Origin: Microstegium vimineum
Taxonomy: Eukaryota > Streptophyta > Magnoliopsida > Poales > Poaceae
Assembly: GCA_022036555.1 (NCBI GenBank)
Contig: CM039131.1
Location: 38,353,920 to 38,417,919, forward strand
DNA: 64,000 bases
Direction of reading: 5' to 3'
Shown here: piece by piece, positions 35,994-48,231 of the stretch
Position numbering within the stretch: the first letter of the stretch is position 1
How the letters are laid out: every line of letters begins with the position of its first letter
Notes under the pieces: generated by a model
Databases searched by the model: none
Told to the model about the DNA's origin: nothing
Seen by the model: only the letters and a program-made list of their open reading frames with translations
Translations under genes and position numbers: made by a program

Positions 35994-36563
35994 AGCTAGA
36001 AAATCTCAAATAGGCATTTCGTCGAACACCTTGGTTGCATGAGCATGGAGTTCACCGCATGGAGGTTAAGGTCTGGATTCCGCGGTGCTTGGCGTCGTGG
36101 AGGGAGGTCCTGGCGGCGGCGAGGAACCTGGCGTGGAGTGCCGTCCTCTTGTGGCCTTCACGCGGCGGCGGCGGCGACGTGGAGCACGTGGGGCGGCGTG
36201 CTGCGGTGTGGAGCGGTTGCGGCTGAGTGGGCACTGGCGCGCTTTTGATCATTTCGGAGCGCGCCGGTGCCTGCTTAAATAATAACTGCGATGTTTCACT
36301 GCCGGTTCAAGCCACGAACCAGCAGTGAAGCACATCATCATTGTCGGTTCGTGGCTTGAACCGGCAGTGAAACGGCAAAGTGGCTTCACCGCCGGTTGAA
36401 GCCACGAACCGGCAGTGATGATGATCTTCCATGCCGGTTCTCTGCCCTTGCCCTCAATAATTCAGGGTCCGTGAGAGCTTGAACCGGCAGTGAAGGTGCA
36501 TCACCGCCGGCCCAAAAAACCGATAGTGATGGGCCAGTAGTGATGCTGGATTCTGTAGTAGTG
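34385..36563. mobile_element. CACTA (En/Spm-like) transposon with a gene-like insert
   Basis: Left end CACTACACCAGAACAGC and inverted right end CACTACTACAGAATCCAGC, flanked by a perfect 3-bp duplication GCT (34382-34384 and 36564-36566). Subterminal repeats of the CACTGCCGGTTC/GAACCGGCAGTGA type are dense in the last 300 bp at the right, with degenerate CACTGTCGG copies at the left. No transposase domain is seen. The interior 34.76-35.76 kb carries exon-like pieces on the minus strand. Microsatellites of CT and ATCT units lie at 35844-35885 and 35949-35992. Length 2179 bp, so it is non-autonomous. Confidence 0.85.
34764..35760 (-). pseudogene. Multi-exon gene-like fragment carried by the CACTA element
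   Basis: On the minus strand several peptide-coding pieces are bounded by canonical splice-like signals. At 35760-35647, MVGRQNLPKPEEIGWNGYCT leads into WMGFDPVLPVVPVHHPSI, then gtaagt. From 35568, after ctatag, MIDPIVWLKGTLAYFGVYNV then DVQLYHIDNDPEL. Next a piece ending GVSIKYVIMACATTLSRNGI, with a stop. Then IQAINHNMYHDLRGFNARMT, HNSPM and gtaagt (to 35183). Then 35087-34764, beginning VEDYDMTYAWCTFEAILNEV and ending in a stop. The pieces do not all connect without frame changes. No family is recognised, so it may be a captured host gene or a decayed element gene. Confidence 0.45.
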
Positions 36564-37017
36564 GCTCCCCCTTCCTCTCCTTGCCCTTCCTCTCCTTGTG
36601 CGAGCTGTAGCACGTGAGTGATGTCGTGGTGGTGCTCGACCTCCACTGCCTCCACCAGATCTGCCCAAGGCGGCGCCCCACTCCCTCTCCCTCACTGACG
36701 CTCCTCCCTCCCTCTCCCTGCACGAGCGGCATCGCACCATGCGACGTCGTAGTGGCGCTCGACCTCCACGGCCTCCACCAGATCTGGCCCCTGTGGCGCT
36801 CCACCTCCATCGCCTCCACCAGATCCGTCTCCGACGCAGGCAGATCCAACAACATAGGTGTGGTGGGGCCTGCTCCCCCGATGGCGGTGGCGCAGAGGGC
36901 TTGGTGGGGATTTGGCTCACTAGTGAGCTTGAGAACGGGCTCGCCAGTGGGCTCACCTCAGTTAATGATTGTGTTAGCATGACCGTCTCAGTTAATATTT
37001 ATTAACTAGAGACAGTG

Positions 37018-38677
37018 AGCTGGTGGAGGACGTACGATTGGCCATTCTAAATTGTAAATAATTCAAAACTATTCTAGATATATAATTTTTATTTTGAAAC
37101 TAGACATAACATAGGTACACAACAAAAGTTGTATTAAAAAAAGCCCAAACAACCTAAAAGGAAGTACATGAAAGCCCAAATCAACAGTCCTTCGGTATAC
37201 ACTTTCCAAAAAATACCGTACGCCACCATATAGTCTATAATAACGTATGGGTCTGCTTGACATGTGTCAACTGGGCACACAACACGTGCACATCTTCTCA
37301 TCAAGGCTAGCTACCACATCATTGACACGTCGAAATAAACTGCCACGCCCACTGAGAGCAATGTTGATTTCCATTTCTCCCTTTTCTTTCCGGTTGTTGG
37401 TTTTTTCCCCACATTTATGCACCCACACAAAAGAAAATATATGTTCATATATACGTTATATATGCCCATGTGTCAATACCCTAGGACGTGTACGTGTGCA
37501 GGACGTTTAGTATCTTTGACGTACGTCGTCGCTACCGGCGAAACTTTTCCAAAGCGTGTTGAAGGCCATGACGAAACTATAGGTAGACCCGAGAGACGCG
37601 CGCGCCAACAACGACAAGCGCCGAGCTTACGTCCGCTTTCTCGGACGTTTTCCCAGCAGTAGCACTAGTGTCACGGCTGCACTACATGCCTCGCGAACTT
37701 TGGCCTCGACGCCTCTCTTGGACATGTTCTACTGGAAACTGTTGCCTAGCCTGTACATTGATTGTTCCAGCTCTTACACACGTACGTCATGGTTGTCTGC
37801 TATTCAAATGTGCCAGTTTTCCTACTAATTAATATTATATACAGGAGATCGAGACGGGTAGTTGATGAGTTTGGGTTAGATTAAAGGAAGGGGGAAAATA
37901 CTTTCTAGGCTGAAAATTTAACGTCCTAATAACTGGTTTCGTTGTTCAAAATAGCCGCGCTTGTATTAGATTGAATGACCTACTTGTTGAAAGATAAAAT
38001 GGAAATAGAGATCCAGAAAAGCTCTGCACAAATTCTTGGAAGCTAGGATAGAAGTGTACATGCAATGTATGTACTACTTTGTACCGCTTTGGAAGGTCGT
38101 TGTCATGCATCATGAATGCATGTCGAATGCATCAAACTAGCATCAAGTTACAACTCTCAGCTAATTTACGAATCAATGTATAAGATAGAATATGGCAAGT
38201 AAGTTTACTTATTAGAATGAATCTGAGCGTTTCTGTACATTTCTTCTAAAGCCTTAGGATGTCGCTAAGAAGACGTGTGTATTAAACTTTTTCTCTACCT
38301 TAATATAAAGACGTGCAAACATTTTGTGTGATTAAGAAAAAATTACTTATTAGGAACCAGATGTAATATGGTGATCCTCTACATCTCGTCTTGCATCTAT
38401 TGCTAGCTTGTATCCTTGCATTGTTGGATGAACATATCTGAATACACACGGTTCCCGTATCTTTTGGTAGCACCCTAGCCCAAGCAACAGCTAACGGGGG
38501 GCATCCTATGTGCACAAGAGGATAGTGCTTGAGTGTCAACTAGTGATAGTGACTTATTAGTGTCATATTATTTATTCCTACACACGGATATGGTTTTGAC
38601 AACCAAAAAAAGGTGTGTAAAATAATAATTAGCTGGATCATCAAGAAATATTTAATAGTGTGCATACAGCTAACAAT

Positions 38678-38745
<68 letters not shown>

Positions 38746-39520
38746 TAATTTTCTATTCTAGATTATATATCAACAACTATGTATATGATATTATACACAC
38801 ACACAAGAAGTTGCATCACTCACTATATGCATGAGTTAGATGGATATACTATATCAATAGTATAATTATTCTAATCATCGCCACACAAGCAAGTGAACTT
38901 TATACGTGTGCTTAAAACGGACAAATATGATCGTTAGAACGTATTTTGTACTATATAGAAATAAGTCGGTGTCTACGCTACACTAGCTCCTTCCTTAGTA
39001 TATATGTTTGTTGTTGTGATTAAAACAACTTTTGTCAGTAGTCTTACGTATAAAATATGACACATGATAACATCTTACAAGTAATCATGATCATGATGTG
39101 AGTCATCATAGATACAAAATATATACGCATGCAAACAAATACTAACAAAAATGCCTGCTGAATCTAACAGAAATTAGGTGGTATTTTGTTTGCTATATTA
39201 GTAAGGCTATACGAAACCGGCCACACGTGTGTGAATACGTGCTTGTAACCCACAAACATCTAAAAAACCAAAACAACCCAGTGAAAAGTGCAGGCTTTGC
39301 AACCCATAAACATCTGGAAAGCCAAAACAACCCGGGGGGGAAAGTTTTTTCGGGTGTGTGCGCATGTGTGACGGTGAGAAGAAGCCCCACGCACGCAGTC
39401 GGTGGACCCAATCCTCAGACGCTTCACGACACCGCTTTGCCTGCGTGAGCTTGCTCCCCCCGGCCCGCTCCCATCCGGGTGTACCCCTTTTTCTCTCCTC
39501 TCTCTCTCTCTCGCTCCGAG
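37018..39520. other. Intergenic, upstream of the IDD gene
   Basis: No supported gene. Mostly AT-rich with a long (AT)n tract at 38680-38741. Two near copies of a short unit, 'acccacaaacatctaaaaaa' and 'acccataaacatctggaaag', followed by 'ccaaaacaacccgg', occur at 39247-39333. This should include distal IDD promoter sequence. Confidence 0.5.
38680..38741. repeat. (AT)n microsatellite
   Basis: About 31 TA units without interruption. Confidence 0.95.
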
Positions 39521-39523
39521 TTG

Positions 39524-39532
39524 TATATAAAA
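39524..39532 (+). promoter_or_regulatory. Candidate TATA box of the IDD gene
   Basis: TATATAAAA follows a CT-rich tract (tctctctctctcgctccgag). A start site around 39555 would give a leader of about 1 kb. The leader may contain an intron ending at the good acceptor 'cttgtttcag' (40403-40412), with a possible donor at 'gtgag' or 'gtacag' near 39825-39835. This is inference from sequence signals only. Confidence 0.45.
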
Positions 39533-40562
39533 ATACTCCCTCTCCTGTATATTTTCCGGATGTGCATAGGCTTTGGAAGGGGGCGCAGGGGAAATTTCGG
39601 AAATTGATTTATAGTGGGGCATATAAGAGTGTGTGGGAGAGGAAAGCAGCAGGAGAGAAGAGAGAGAAAGAAAAGTATGACAAGGAAATGAGAGAAATGG
39701 GAGAACAGCCTTCTTAGATAGCCTCCCCTCCATCCTCTCTCCACCACCACTACTATCGTCTAGTATCTCTCCTCAGTAGCAAGAGCAAGCAAGAGGAGCA
39801 AAGCTAGCAGCAGTACCAGGGAGAGTGAGGTACAGAGAAGAAACAAACTCGCTCCAACTTTTTTCCCCGTTAAATATATCTATATCTGTCTCACTGTATG
39901 TATGTTTGTGTCATATACGAGTCTGCGGGTGTGGGTGTTTGCGAGCTTTTGTTGTTTTGCTTTTTTTACTTGTTTTGAGTGCAACTGTTCGTTTGGATTT
40001 CCCTGTCCGCTTTGTTCTTTTGTTAATCCCGGAAGAGTCCTAAGCGGCCGATGCCTTGGAGTTTTTCTCGGCTGCCTGTCGATTTGTTTCTTGTTTCAGA
40101 TCAATTCCATCCAAGCACATACATATGAGAAGCAGGTATAGCCATCAGGAATTTTGGGGGCCTCAGCTCCTCTCCTTTCGGTCTTTACCTCCTTGGTTCT
40201 GTCGGGCTCGCTCCTCCTCGATTTGTCTCCGGCCGGATCGGAGAAACAGCTAGCAAAATCTTTCTCGTCTCCATGGTCGCCGCCGCTCGCATGCTGTGTG
40301 TGTCATGTGTTGTTTATTTTCTTGGAGATATATACTAGCTAGCTAGCGCCTGGTCGTTGCCGTTGTTGATTGTCATGCCAGTCTCTCACTTGGAAAGTCT
40401 TGCTTGTTTCAGCGAAGAAGGGGAAGGACGAAGAAGAGCACTGCCAATCCTATTCCTAGCAACGGGCCAAAGCGACCGCCGGCAGGAAGGAGAAGCTGTG
40501 TCGTTGGCGTGTTCGTCGAGCTGGTGGTGCCAGGATAAATCGGGAGACGGCAGCAGGGATCG

Positions 40563-43500
40563 ATGGCATCGAATTCATCGGCGGCGGCGTTCTTTGGCGT
40601 TAGGGATGGGGACCAGCAAGACCAGATTAAGCCGCTGATATCACCGCAGCAGCAGCTGGCAGCGGCGCTGCCCGGCGTGGCAGGTGGAGCTGTGCCTGCG
40701 GCGTCCGGCCAAGGCGGGCCAACCGCGGCGGCGCAGCCACCGCCCAAGAAGAAGAGGACTATGCCAGGTAATTTATTCACGCAACCCAAGTGTACCCCCC
40801 TCGCTCGTCTGGATTCCGGTCGTGCATGCACACTGCATACATACAGGTCTGTGCTGCTGCCTGTGAGCTAGAGATCTCGCTCGTCTGGATCGATTGGAGT
40901 TTTATGAGTTGGATGCTGGCAGCAGGAGCATCTTCTTCTCTCACATGCACTAGCTAGTTCGGTTTCTCTTTCCATTTCTTCGTGGTTGTTGCTTCGTTCA
41001 CCTTCTTGTTTGTGTGTTCTTGATTCGTGATCACAGCTCACAGCTCCCTGCGCACTGCGTAATTAATAGTCCAGAGAATTTTTGCCTGGTTTCCAAAACG
41101 CAGATCGATGTGGGCAAACTACAGCCTGTTTTTTTTTTGGTTGGAAATAAACTGGATTTTATGAAAATCGTATAGTAGTAATTCTCGAGTTGTTCTTGGT
41201 TTTCTCTCTCTTCCCTCCCTGCCAACCTAGTTCGAGGTGGATCCCCTCCCTACCTTGGCTGCAAAGCAAGTAGTAGACTTGACGAGACGAGCTCCTTGGC
41301 TTTCAGTTTGCACTTTCAATCAATATACTTCATTTAAAGCTGTCTGTCTGTCCTCACAGTCACAACACCTGAGAGTGAGAATTAATTCAGGTGAAGAATA
41401 TGGAAGGTTGGAGTAGACTTCTTCATTCAATTCATGGCGCTCTCTACTACCAGTCCCCCCCTGGCCTCTAGCTTGTTTGTGTTCTTTTCTCAGCTAGCAA
41501 GGCTCATCACGTTTTTGTTTTAACCGGTTGAAGAATTCAAACTCATTCTCCTACCAACTTTTGTTGGTTAATAAAAACAACAAGGTTTCATAGTTTTCAA
41601 GAAGAAAACAAAATCAGTTTACATCCCAAGATTCCATGTGTGCATGCATGAGCTGTTACTCAGTTCCTCTTCCTAGCTCCCCCAATTATGAGAAGCAAAT
41701 AGGAGCCATGACACAGTCCATGTCGATTCCTTTGTTCTCTATATCTCTTCCTGCAAACTCCTCCCTCCTTCCCAAAAAAATCTCTTGCAAAATATTCCCC
41801 TCTCTCCGTCGTCTCATAGCTTGTCGTCTCTACCGTGCCACAGCTCACACCCACCGAGCTAGAGAAAAGCGGAAACAAAAACAAATATCTTCCGTCCCCA
41901 AATTACTATATCATCAGTACTAACACTATACTAGCTTCCACCATCGTCGTTTATTAATCATGTATATGGCTAACTTATATAAGCAAAATATCCTGCATCC
42001 TCATAGAACAATAATATAATTCTCTCCAAATAATTGATAGTAAAACCCAATCATCAATGTAGAAAAACCATGTGCTGTTGTCCTCCTTCCTAATCCACAA
42101 CAAGCTAAGTGCTGCTGACGATCATCTATCCTTCCATTCCTGTGCATCCATATGTATAATGCATACTTTTACCGTTCTCTGAATTCAAAGTAAATTTTCC
42201 CTCCTGTCCATTATCATGCATGCATCATCACTTCAGTTCGATCGATCAATCAAGCATTTATTCTCTCTTTTTTTTGCGATCTAATTCTCTTTTATTCTTT
42301 TGCAAATTAAGCTATATATAGGGATTATTAGCTAGTATTATTTCTCATCAACTGAACTGATATCGATGCATGCATGGAAATAAACTGCAGACCCCGACGC
42401 TGAGGTGATCGCGCTGTCGCCCAAGACGCTGATGGCGACCAACAGGTTCGTGTGCGAGGTGTGCAACAAGGGGTTCCAGCGGGAGCAGAACCTGCAGCTG
42501 CACCGTCGCGGCCACAACCTTCCCTGGAAGCTGAAGCAGAAGAACCCGCTGCAGCCTCAGCGGCGTCGCGTGTACCTGTGCCCGGAGCCGACGTGCGTGC
42601 ACCACGAGCCGGCCCGCGCCCTCGGCGACCTGACGGGGATCAAGAAGCACTTCTGCCGCAAGCACGGCGAGAAGAAGTGGAAGTGCGACAAGTGCTCCAA
42701 GCGCTACGCCGTGCAGTCGGACTGGAAGGCGCACTCCAAGATCTGCGGCACCCGCGAGTACCGATGCGACTGCGGCACGCTCTTCTCCGGTAAGCTAAGC
42801 CGCCGCCGTCTACGCTTCTCGATCACTTATGCATGGCTAGCTGTCCCGGCCCGGCCCTCTCGTGTCCGGTGGCCGGTGCCGGTGTCCCCCGGCGTCGTCC
42901 CCACATCCGTTAGCTCTCCCATATATGCATTCCCCCTCTCTCTCCTCGTTCGTTCGTGTGTACTGTATGTATCAGCTAGCAGTACGTGCACCTGATGGCC
43001 GGCAAAGGTGGTAGTAGCTGCATTTGTATGTATGCCAGTATGTTCATGATTGCTGCATCATGCATGATATGGCGAGCGAGCTAGTGTATATTATATATAG
43101 CTAGGCATGGCATGGCATCGTCATGGGGTTTTGCACTGCATGAGCCTGTTGTAGCTGTCCGCTTATGGCTACCCCATGGATTCGGTGAGCGAGTAAAGTA
43201 TTAGGAACGTTCCATGGTTTGGCTGGCCATCTTTTTTAGGGTTAGGGTTTTGTTTGGGTTTGCGGCGACATAGGCGCCTGTAGTAGGTTATAGTTTTGGT
43301 GCTCACTGCTCAGACGATCAGCTAGCTGGCCGGCCTGCCTGATGATGAGCTAGAAAGACGAACGAAGATAGATATGATCCTCCGTGGCGGGAGAGGGAGA
43401 GAGAGAGAGAGAGTAATAGCTAGCCAGCAGGCCGGGAGAAGAGAACTGCTTGCACGTGAAATGCAGAAATGGCTTCTTTTTTGAGCCTTTTGGCCTTGGT

Positions 43501-44082
43501 GATGATGCTTACCTTTCCTGGCTTCCCTCCCTAGGGAAGCAGAACCAGCAAACTCGCTTCTGTCTCGCCAAACACTCGTCAGTCACTAGTATTTATCTAT
43601 CATTTTCTCTCTCTTTTTTCTCTGAACGGCTGAACTGATTCGTCAGTGTTATCTATCTATCATGTTTACACAGATATGCATGCGTCTAGTATGTTGTTAC
43701 TGTGACCTGTAGACCCACATTTTTACGAATTCCATTTTTACTGGCCCATCCTGACAGGTCTCTCTCTCTACTGAATCACTTGGCTGCCATGTAAGCCTAG
43801 CTTGTTCTCATGTGACTTGGCCGCCGCTGTCTAGTTGTGGCAGGGCCGGCCATTCGTTGGCCGTGCCAGTGAGCCAGGGAGCCCAGGCCTGCTTGCCAGG
43901 CCAGGTCCACCCCTTTTCAAGGATACGTTGCCATGGCTAGTGACGCATGCATCACCTAGTAGGTGTAACTTGGAGCCACACTGTTCACATTTGTTGGCTC
44001 TGGCGATATTAAACACGTCCCAAAGTGGTGTGGTCATTCTCACTACCACCTTTCATGGGTATGGCAAAAATTATCCAAGGAA

Positions 44083-44132
<50 letters not shown>

Positions 44133-46388
44133 CCTACTTAGTTGCATCAACAGGAGTTGCATTAATGGCCGTTGAGTTGCTCCATTGAAGAGGCGATCCT
44201 CGTCCACCACTAAATCCATACTGTAGATTCCACACGTTTTGTTGTCAAACAGTAATCTTGATTAGGGCCTACCATACTATTAGATTCATTTAGTGCGTGG
44301 TTCTAGGCTTGCAAAAATAAAAATAAAAAGATTCACAGTAGTGCGTGACTGTGTCTTGGTCCCTTGGGAAGTGAGCTTACCAGCCCCACAAAGTTTTCTG
44401 ATCTCCTTGGTGTGTGTGTTTGTGTTGGTGTAGATGCATGACAGTTCTGATGCCTATGTCTGCTTGCTGCCTTTTCTCGTCTCAAGCTTCCTACTAGTGG
44501 GAACCTGGCGATGCTATCCAGCACATCTCGCCTTTTCTTTTTCCATTACTGATTGACATGGGTTTCTGGGATCTTGAGCTAGCTTTGTGGTGAGGCTACT
44601 TTGATGTCTGCATGCATGGTTACCAAACACCTTTGACCAATGCTATCAGAATCAGACATTTCTGATCAGACAAGACAAACCACGTAATGTTGCAGGTAAT
44701 ACTAGTCATTAGCACCACTAGTTAGTCAAGTGAAATAGACTCCTCCTGATTGCACACATGCATGACATACTGCAGACTCTTTTATCCACAAAAAAAGAAA
44801 ATTTGCAGAGCCTGCAGAGGAAAAGAAAAAGAAAAAGGATCGCTACTGTTCAGATCCATGAATTCGAGCTACAAACACAACATTCAGCAGCATGCATGCA
44901 TGCATCCAGTTGCAGGCAGCGGCGTTCACATGTCCATCAGAAACAGTATCTTAACCCGAGATGCCGCTGTTCCTCGGTGCCTGCGCCGTCGTCTGCAGCG
45001 TGACATGGGCCATGCATGCATGCGTCGTCTCTACTTGCTTACTTGTCGCATCAACTTTTTACTGTGCATTTTCACTGCGCCGTCGTCTCACGCGATTGTC
45101 TGCCTGCTTCCCTTCTGACTGAGTTCTGACCTAGCTATCTTATCCGTCGATGCGTCCGTGCAGGAGGGACAGCTTCATCACGCACCGGGCGTTCTGCGAC
45201 GCGCTCGCGCAGGAGAGCGCGCGGCTGCCGCCGACGAGCCTCAGCAGCCTCACGGGCCACCTCTACGGCGCCACCAACGCGGGCAACATGGCGCTCAGCC
45301 TCTCCCAGGTGGGCTCCCACCTCACCTCCACTCTCCACCAGGACGGCCACCACCACCACCACCACCACTTGTCCCCGGAGCTCCTCCGACTCGGCGCCAC
45401 GGCCGGCGGCGGCGGCAGCATCGCCGCGCGCCTCGACCACCTCCTGTCGCCCAACGGTGCGTCCGCCTTCCGCCAGCCGCAGCAGGCTCCGCCGTCGTCG
45501 GCGGCGTCCTTCTTCCTCAACGCGGCGGGGGCGTCGGTCGGGCAGGACTTTGGGGACGACGCGGGCAATGGACCGCACTCGTACCTGCAGCAGGCCAAGC
45601 CTTTCCATGGACTCATGCAGCTGCCCGATCTCCAAGGCAACGGCGCTGGGGGCCACGGCGGCTCCTCAGGCAACAGCCTCTTCAACATGGCTTTCTTTGC
45701 TAACAATGGCAACAGCTCGGGGTCCAGTCACGAGCATGCGAGCCAGGGGCTCATGAACAATGACCAGTTCAGCGGCGGCGGAGGCGGTGGCGGCGGGGGT
45801 TCGGAGGCATCGGCTGCGGCGGCGGCGATTTTCGGCGGGAACTTCGTCGGTGGTGGTGGAGATCATGTTCCACCTCCGGGGCTCTACGGTGATCAAGCCT
45901 CCATGCTGCCGCAGATGTCGGCGACCGCTCTGCTCCAGAAGGCGGCGCAGATGGGCGCGACCTCGAGCGCCAACGGCGGCGGCGCGGCATCCATGTTCCG
46001 AGGCTTCGTGGGATCTTCCTCCCCTCACGTGCGGCCGGAGACGCCGCACATGGAACAGAGCGACGCGAACCTGAACGACCTCATGAACTCGCTCGCTGGA
46101 GGTGACGTCGGCGCCGGAAGGATGATGTTCGGCGGCGGCAACGGCAACGGAGCCGTCGTCAGCGCGGGGATGTTTGACCCGAGGCAGCTGTGCGACATGG
46201 CGGAGCACGAGGTGAAGTTCGGGCAGGGTGGCGGAGACATGACGCGGGACTTCCTTGGCGTCGGCGGAGGCGGCATCGTGCGTGGGATATCGACGCCCAG
46301 AGGGGACCACCAGAGCAGCAGCGATATGAGCTCCCTGGAGGCCGAGATGAAGTCGGCATCGTCCTTCAACGGAGGCAGGATGCCATGA
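40563..46388 (+). CDS. INDETERMINATE-domain (IDD) C2H2 zinc-finger transcription factor; frame break at exon 2/3 as written
   Basis: Exons are 40563-40767, 42391-42789 and 45164-46388. Exon 1 holds a basic nuclear signal (PPKKKRTMP). Exon 2 encodes the ID domain: C2H2 finger FVCEVCNKGFQREQNLQLHR, a second finger around YLCPEPTCVHHEP...HFCRKH, a C2HC finger WKCDKCSKRYAVQSDWKAHS...C, and the start of a fourth (YRCDCGTLFS). Exon 3 continues it (RRDSFITHRAFCDALAQESA). The long Gly/Ser/Ala/Gln-rich tail carries a His7 run and two IDD signature motifs, MSATALLQKAAQMG and TRDFLGVG. IDD proteins bind DNA and partner DELLA/SCR-SHR-type regulators. The three exons total 1829 bp, one short of a multiple of three: exon 2 ends TCC-G before gtaag, while exon 3 needs two leading bases. 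Every other feature looks intact, so either one base is missing in this sequence or the allele is broken. Introns are 1623 and 2374 bp. The symbol within the IDD family cannot be assigned. Confidence 0.9.
44084..44127. repeat. (AT)n microsatellite in IDD intron 2
   Basis: About 22 AT units, well away from the splice sites. Confidence 0.95.
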
Positions 46389-48231
46389 CCGACGAGACCA
46401 TCATATCGATCGAGCTTATACAAGACATAAGCTCATCGCGCACAGTAAGCCATAGACTTGATCAAGGAGTATGGTCGTCGTTTTATAGCGTACTGGCAAA
46501 CAATGCAAGCTAGAGCTGAGTTCATGCATGGATAAAGCTAGCTAGCTAGCTTTCATCATCCGAAGGAACCTGGGGTGAGAGAGAGACAAAGGCGTCTTCT
46601 CTGACTAATGGAGTAAGCTAGTGCGAGTCGTTGGACGCATGTGATGATGACCCCTTTGCTCGTGGTGGGGGTTGGTGTTCATGCTGGTCTTGTTCTTGTT
46701 GGTTTTCCCTTCCTTGTAGTTGGATAATCTTTGTTGGATTAAGTATAGTTTCTGGTCATAGAACCAATAAGGATGTTTGTAGCTAGCTTAATGGGGGTGT
46801 GATTTGCAGCTTAATTTGCTACATTCCCCTCCTGCTTTTTTTTATTACCTTTTCTCTTGTAGCAAGACAATATTCCCCTTACAATGCCATTAATCATGCT
46901 AGCTCAAATTCATGTCGTTGTTTTCTTGCATATATATTTTTATTTAAGCGTTGTCTGCACTGACTATATATGTCAATAATATGCTGAAATCTTGTCCTGC
47001 TATTTAATGGTTTTATAAGTCCGTTTAACAGGAAAAAGTATTTACATATATAGTTTTTGCTCGAAGATCATAAAGCCCACACTAGCTAGTATTTCATATA
47101 TTTTCTGCCAAGGCTTTGGTATCATGATAGTGGGGTCTGAACAAAAATCAATTCCTTTTTAACTTGCGGTTATTTTAGAATGGAGGCAGATTTTTTTTTC
47201 ATTTTTGATATATTATACACGGGTGAAAGGGACCCCTCTTTCATCCCCATTTTTGTGAGCATATTATAAGAAAAATATATGGTGTTTTAGAGGAGTTGTA
47301 AACTCATATTTAAGGTGTTGCAAGAATCCGGACAAATATTTCTTTCACACAAACGGAATTCTAAGTTACACCAATTATACTTGGGACCCGTTTGCATTCT
47401 TATAATTGAATTCATTCTAATAATATAATTTAGGCATAATATATTTTTCACACAAACGGAATTCCAAATATTTCTTTCACACAAATGGAATTCTATATGG
47501 AATATATTTTTAACTATTGTTAGTCACACAAAGAAGATACTTGTATATGTTGCATTTCTATTTTAGAAAAATGAATTGAAGAGCGTGCTACAAGTTGGAG
47601 AGTAGAAATGGTCTGCAGAATTGAATTTCATCTCCTACCTTGTGAATTTGAGATAGGCTAATGTGAACTTACAAAAGTTGTGGAATGTAAAATTCTAAGC
47701 CGAATAGTCTAATCCATGGAGTTAGATTCTAAATCCCCTCAACTAAAAGGATCCAAATTAAAAGGTCCCTTAGAAATATAATTAGACGGTGTAAAAGGTC
47801 CCATTTAGTACAAGTGGTGTAAAATATAAATCCATCATGACGGTAACTGAAATTTTATTTGGAGGTGTGAACAGAAGATTTTCACTCTGAATCTACTCTT
47901 ATTCTCTTCCACCATATGAAAGCTATTTAGAACAATATAAATAGGTACACTATAGGTAAATAGTGATGGGTGCGGGGGAGAGAGATTTTCACCCCGAGTG
48001 TACACGCGAGTGGCGTACCTAAGGTTCATTTTATACTCCCATTTGTGTTGTTACACGACAAGTGGAACTCCTATTAAATTTACTGCAGATATGTGATACT
48101 TGTAACTTCACGAAAATATGTTACTACTGGTGACTGATTGGCCATTTTGATTAAGCACAACATGAGCTGATCTCTAGGGCAAAAGATGCCTTCCTGCTAC
48201 CCGTGACTGTACGTCTATAGCGCTTGACTTA
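46389..48231. other. IDD 3'UTR then AT-rich intergenic DNA
   Basis: The first 450 bp or so are probably IDD 3'UTR ('aaccaataagg' near 46764 is a weak poly(A) context). At 47.34-47.50 kb the unit 'tttcacacaaacggaattc' occurs three times. 'GGGACCCGTTTG' at 47392 and 'AAGGTCCC' near 47768 could be worn ends of a small MITE. Confidence 0.4.

Larger units (their letters stand above)
33929..37017. mobile_element. Older CACTG-ended element, split by a CACTA insertion
   Basis: The left terminus CACTGTCTAGATATTAACCG and the inverted right terminus CACTGTCTCTAGTTAATAAA then TATTAACTGAG are similar after one gap. The flanking triplets are aga and agc (two of three bases match). Subterminal GAGGCGGTCA/CCGCCTCC repeats occur at the left. 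The element is interrupted by the complete CACTA element at 34385-36563; removing it leaves about 910 bp. The leftover halves are GC-rich with Pro/Ser-rich ORFs but no recognised domain. Confidence 0.6.

Noticed and set aside
45135..46423. Long minus-strand ORFs opposite IDD exon 3
   Set aside because: They are shadows of the GC-rich plus-strand exon, which carries the IDD signature motifs.
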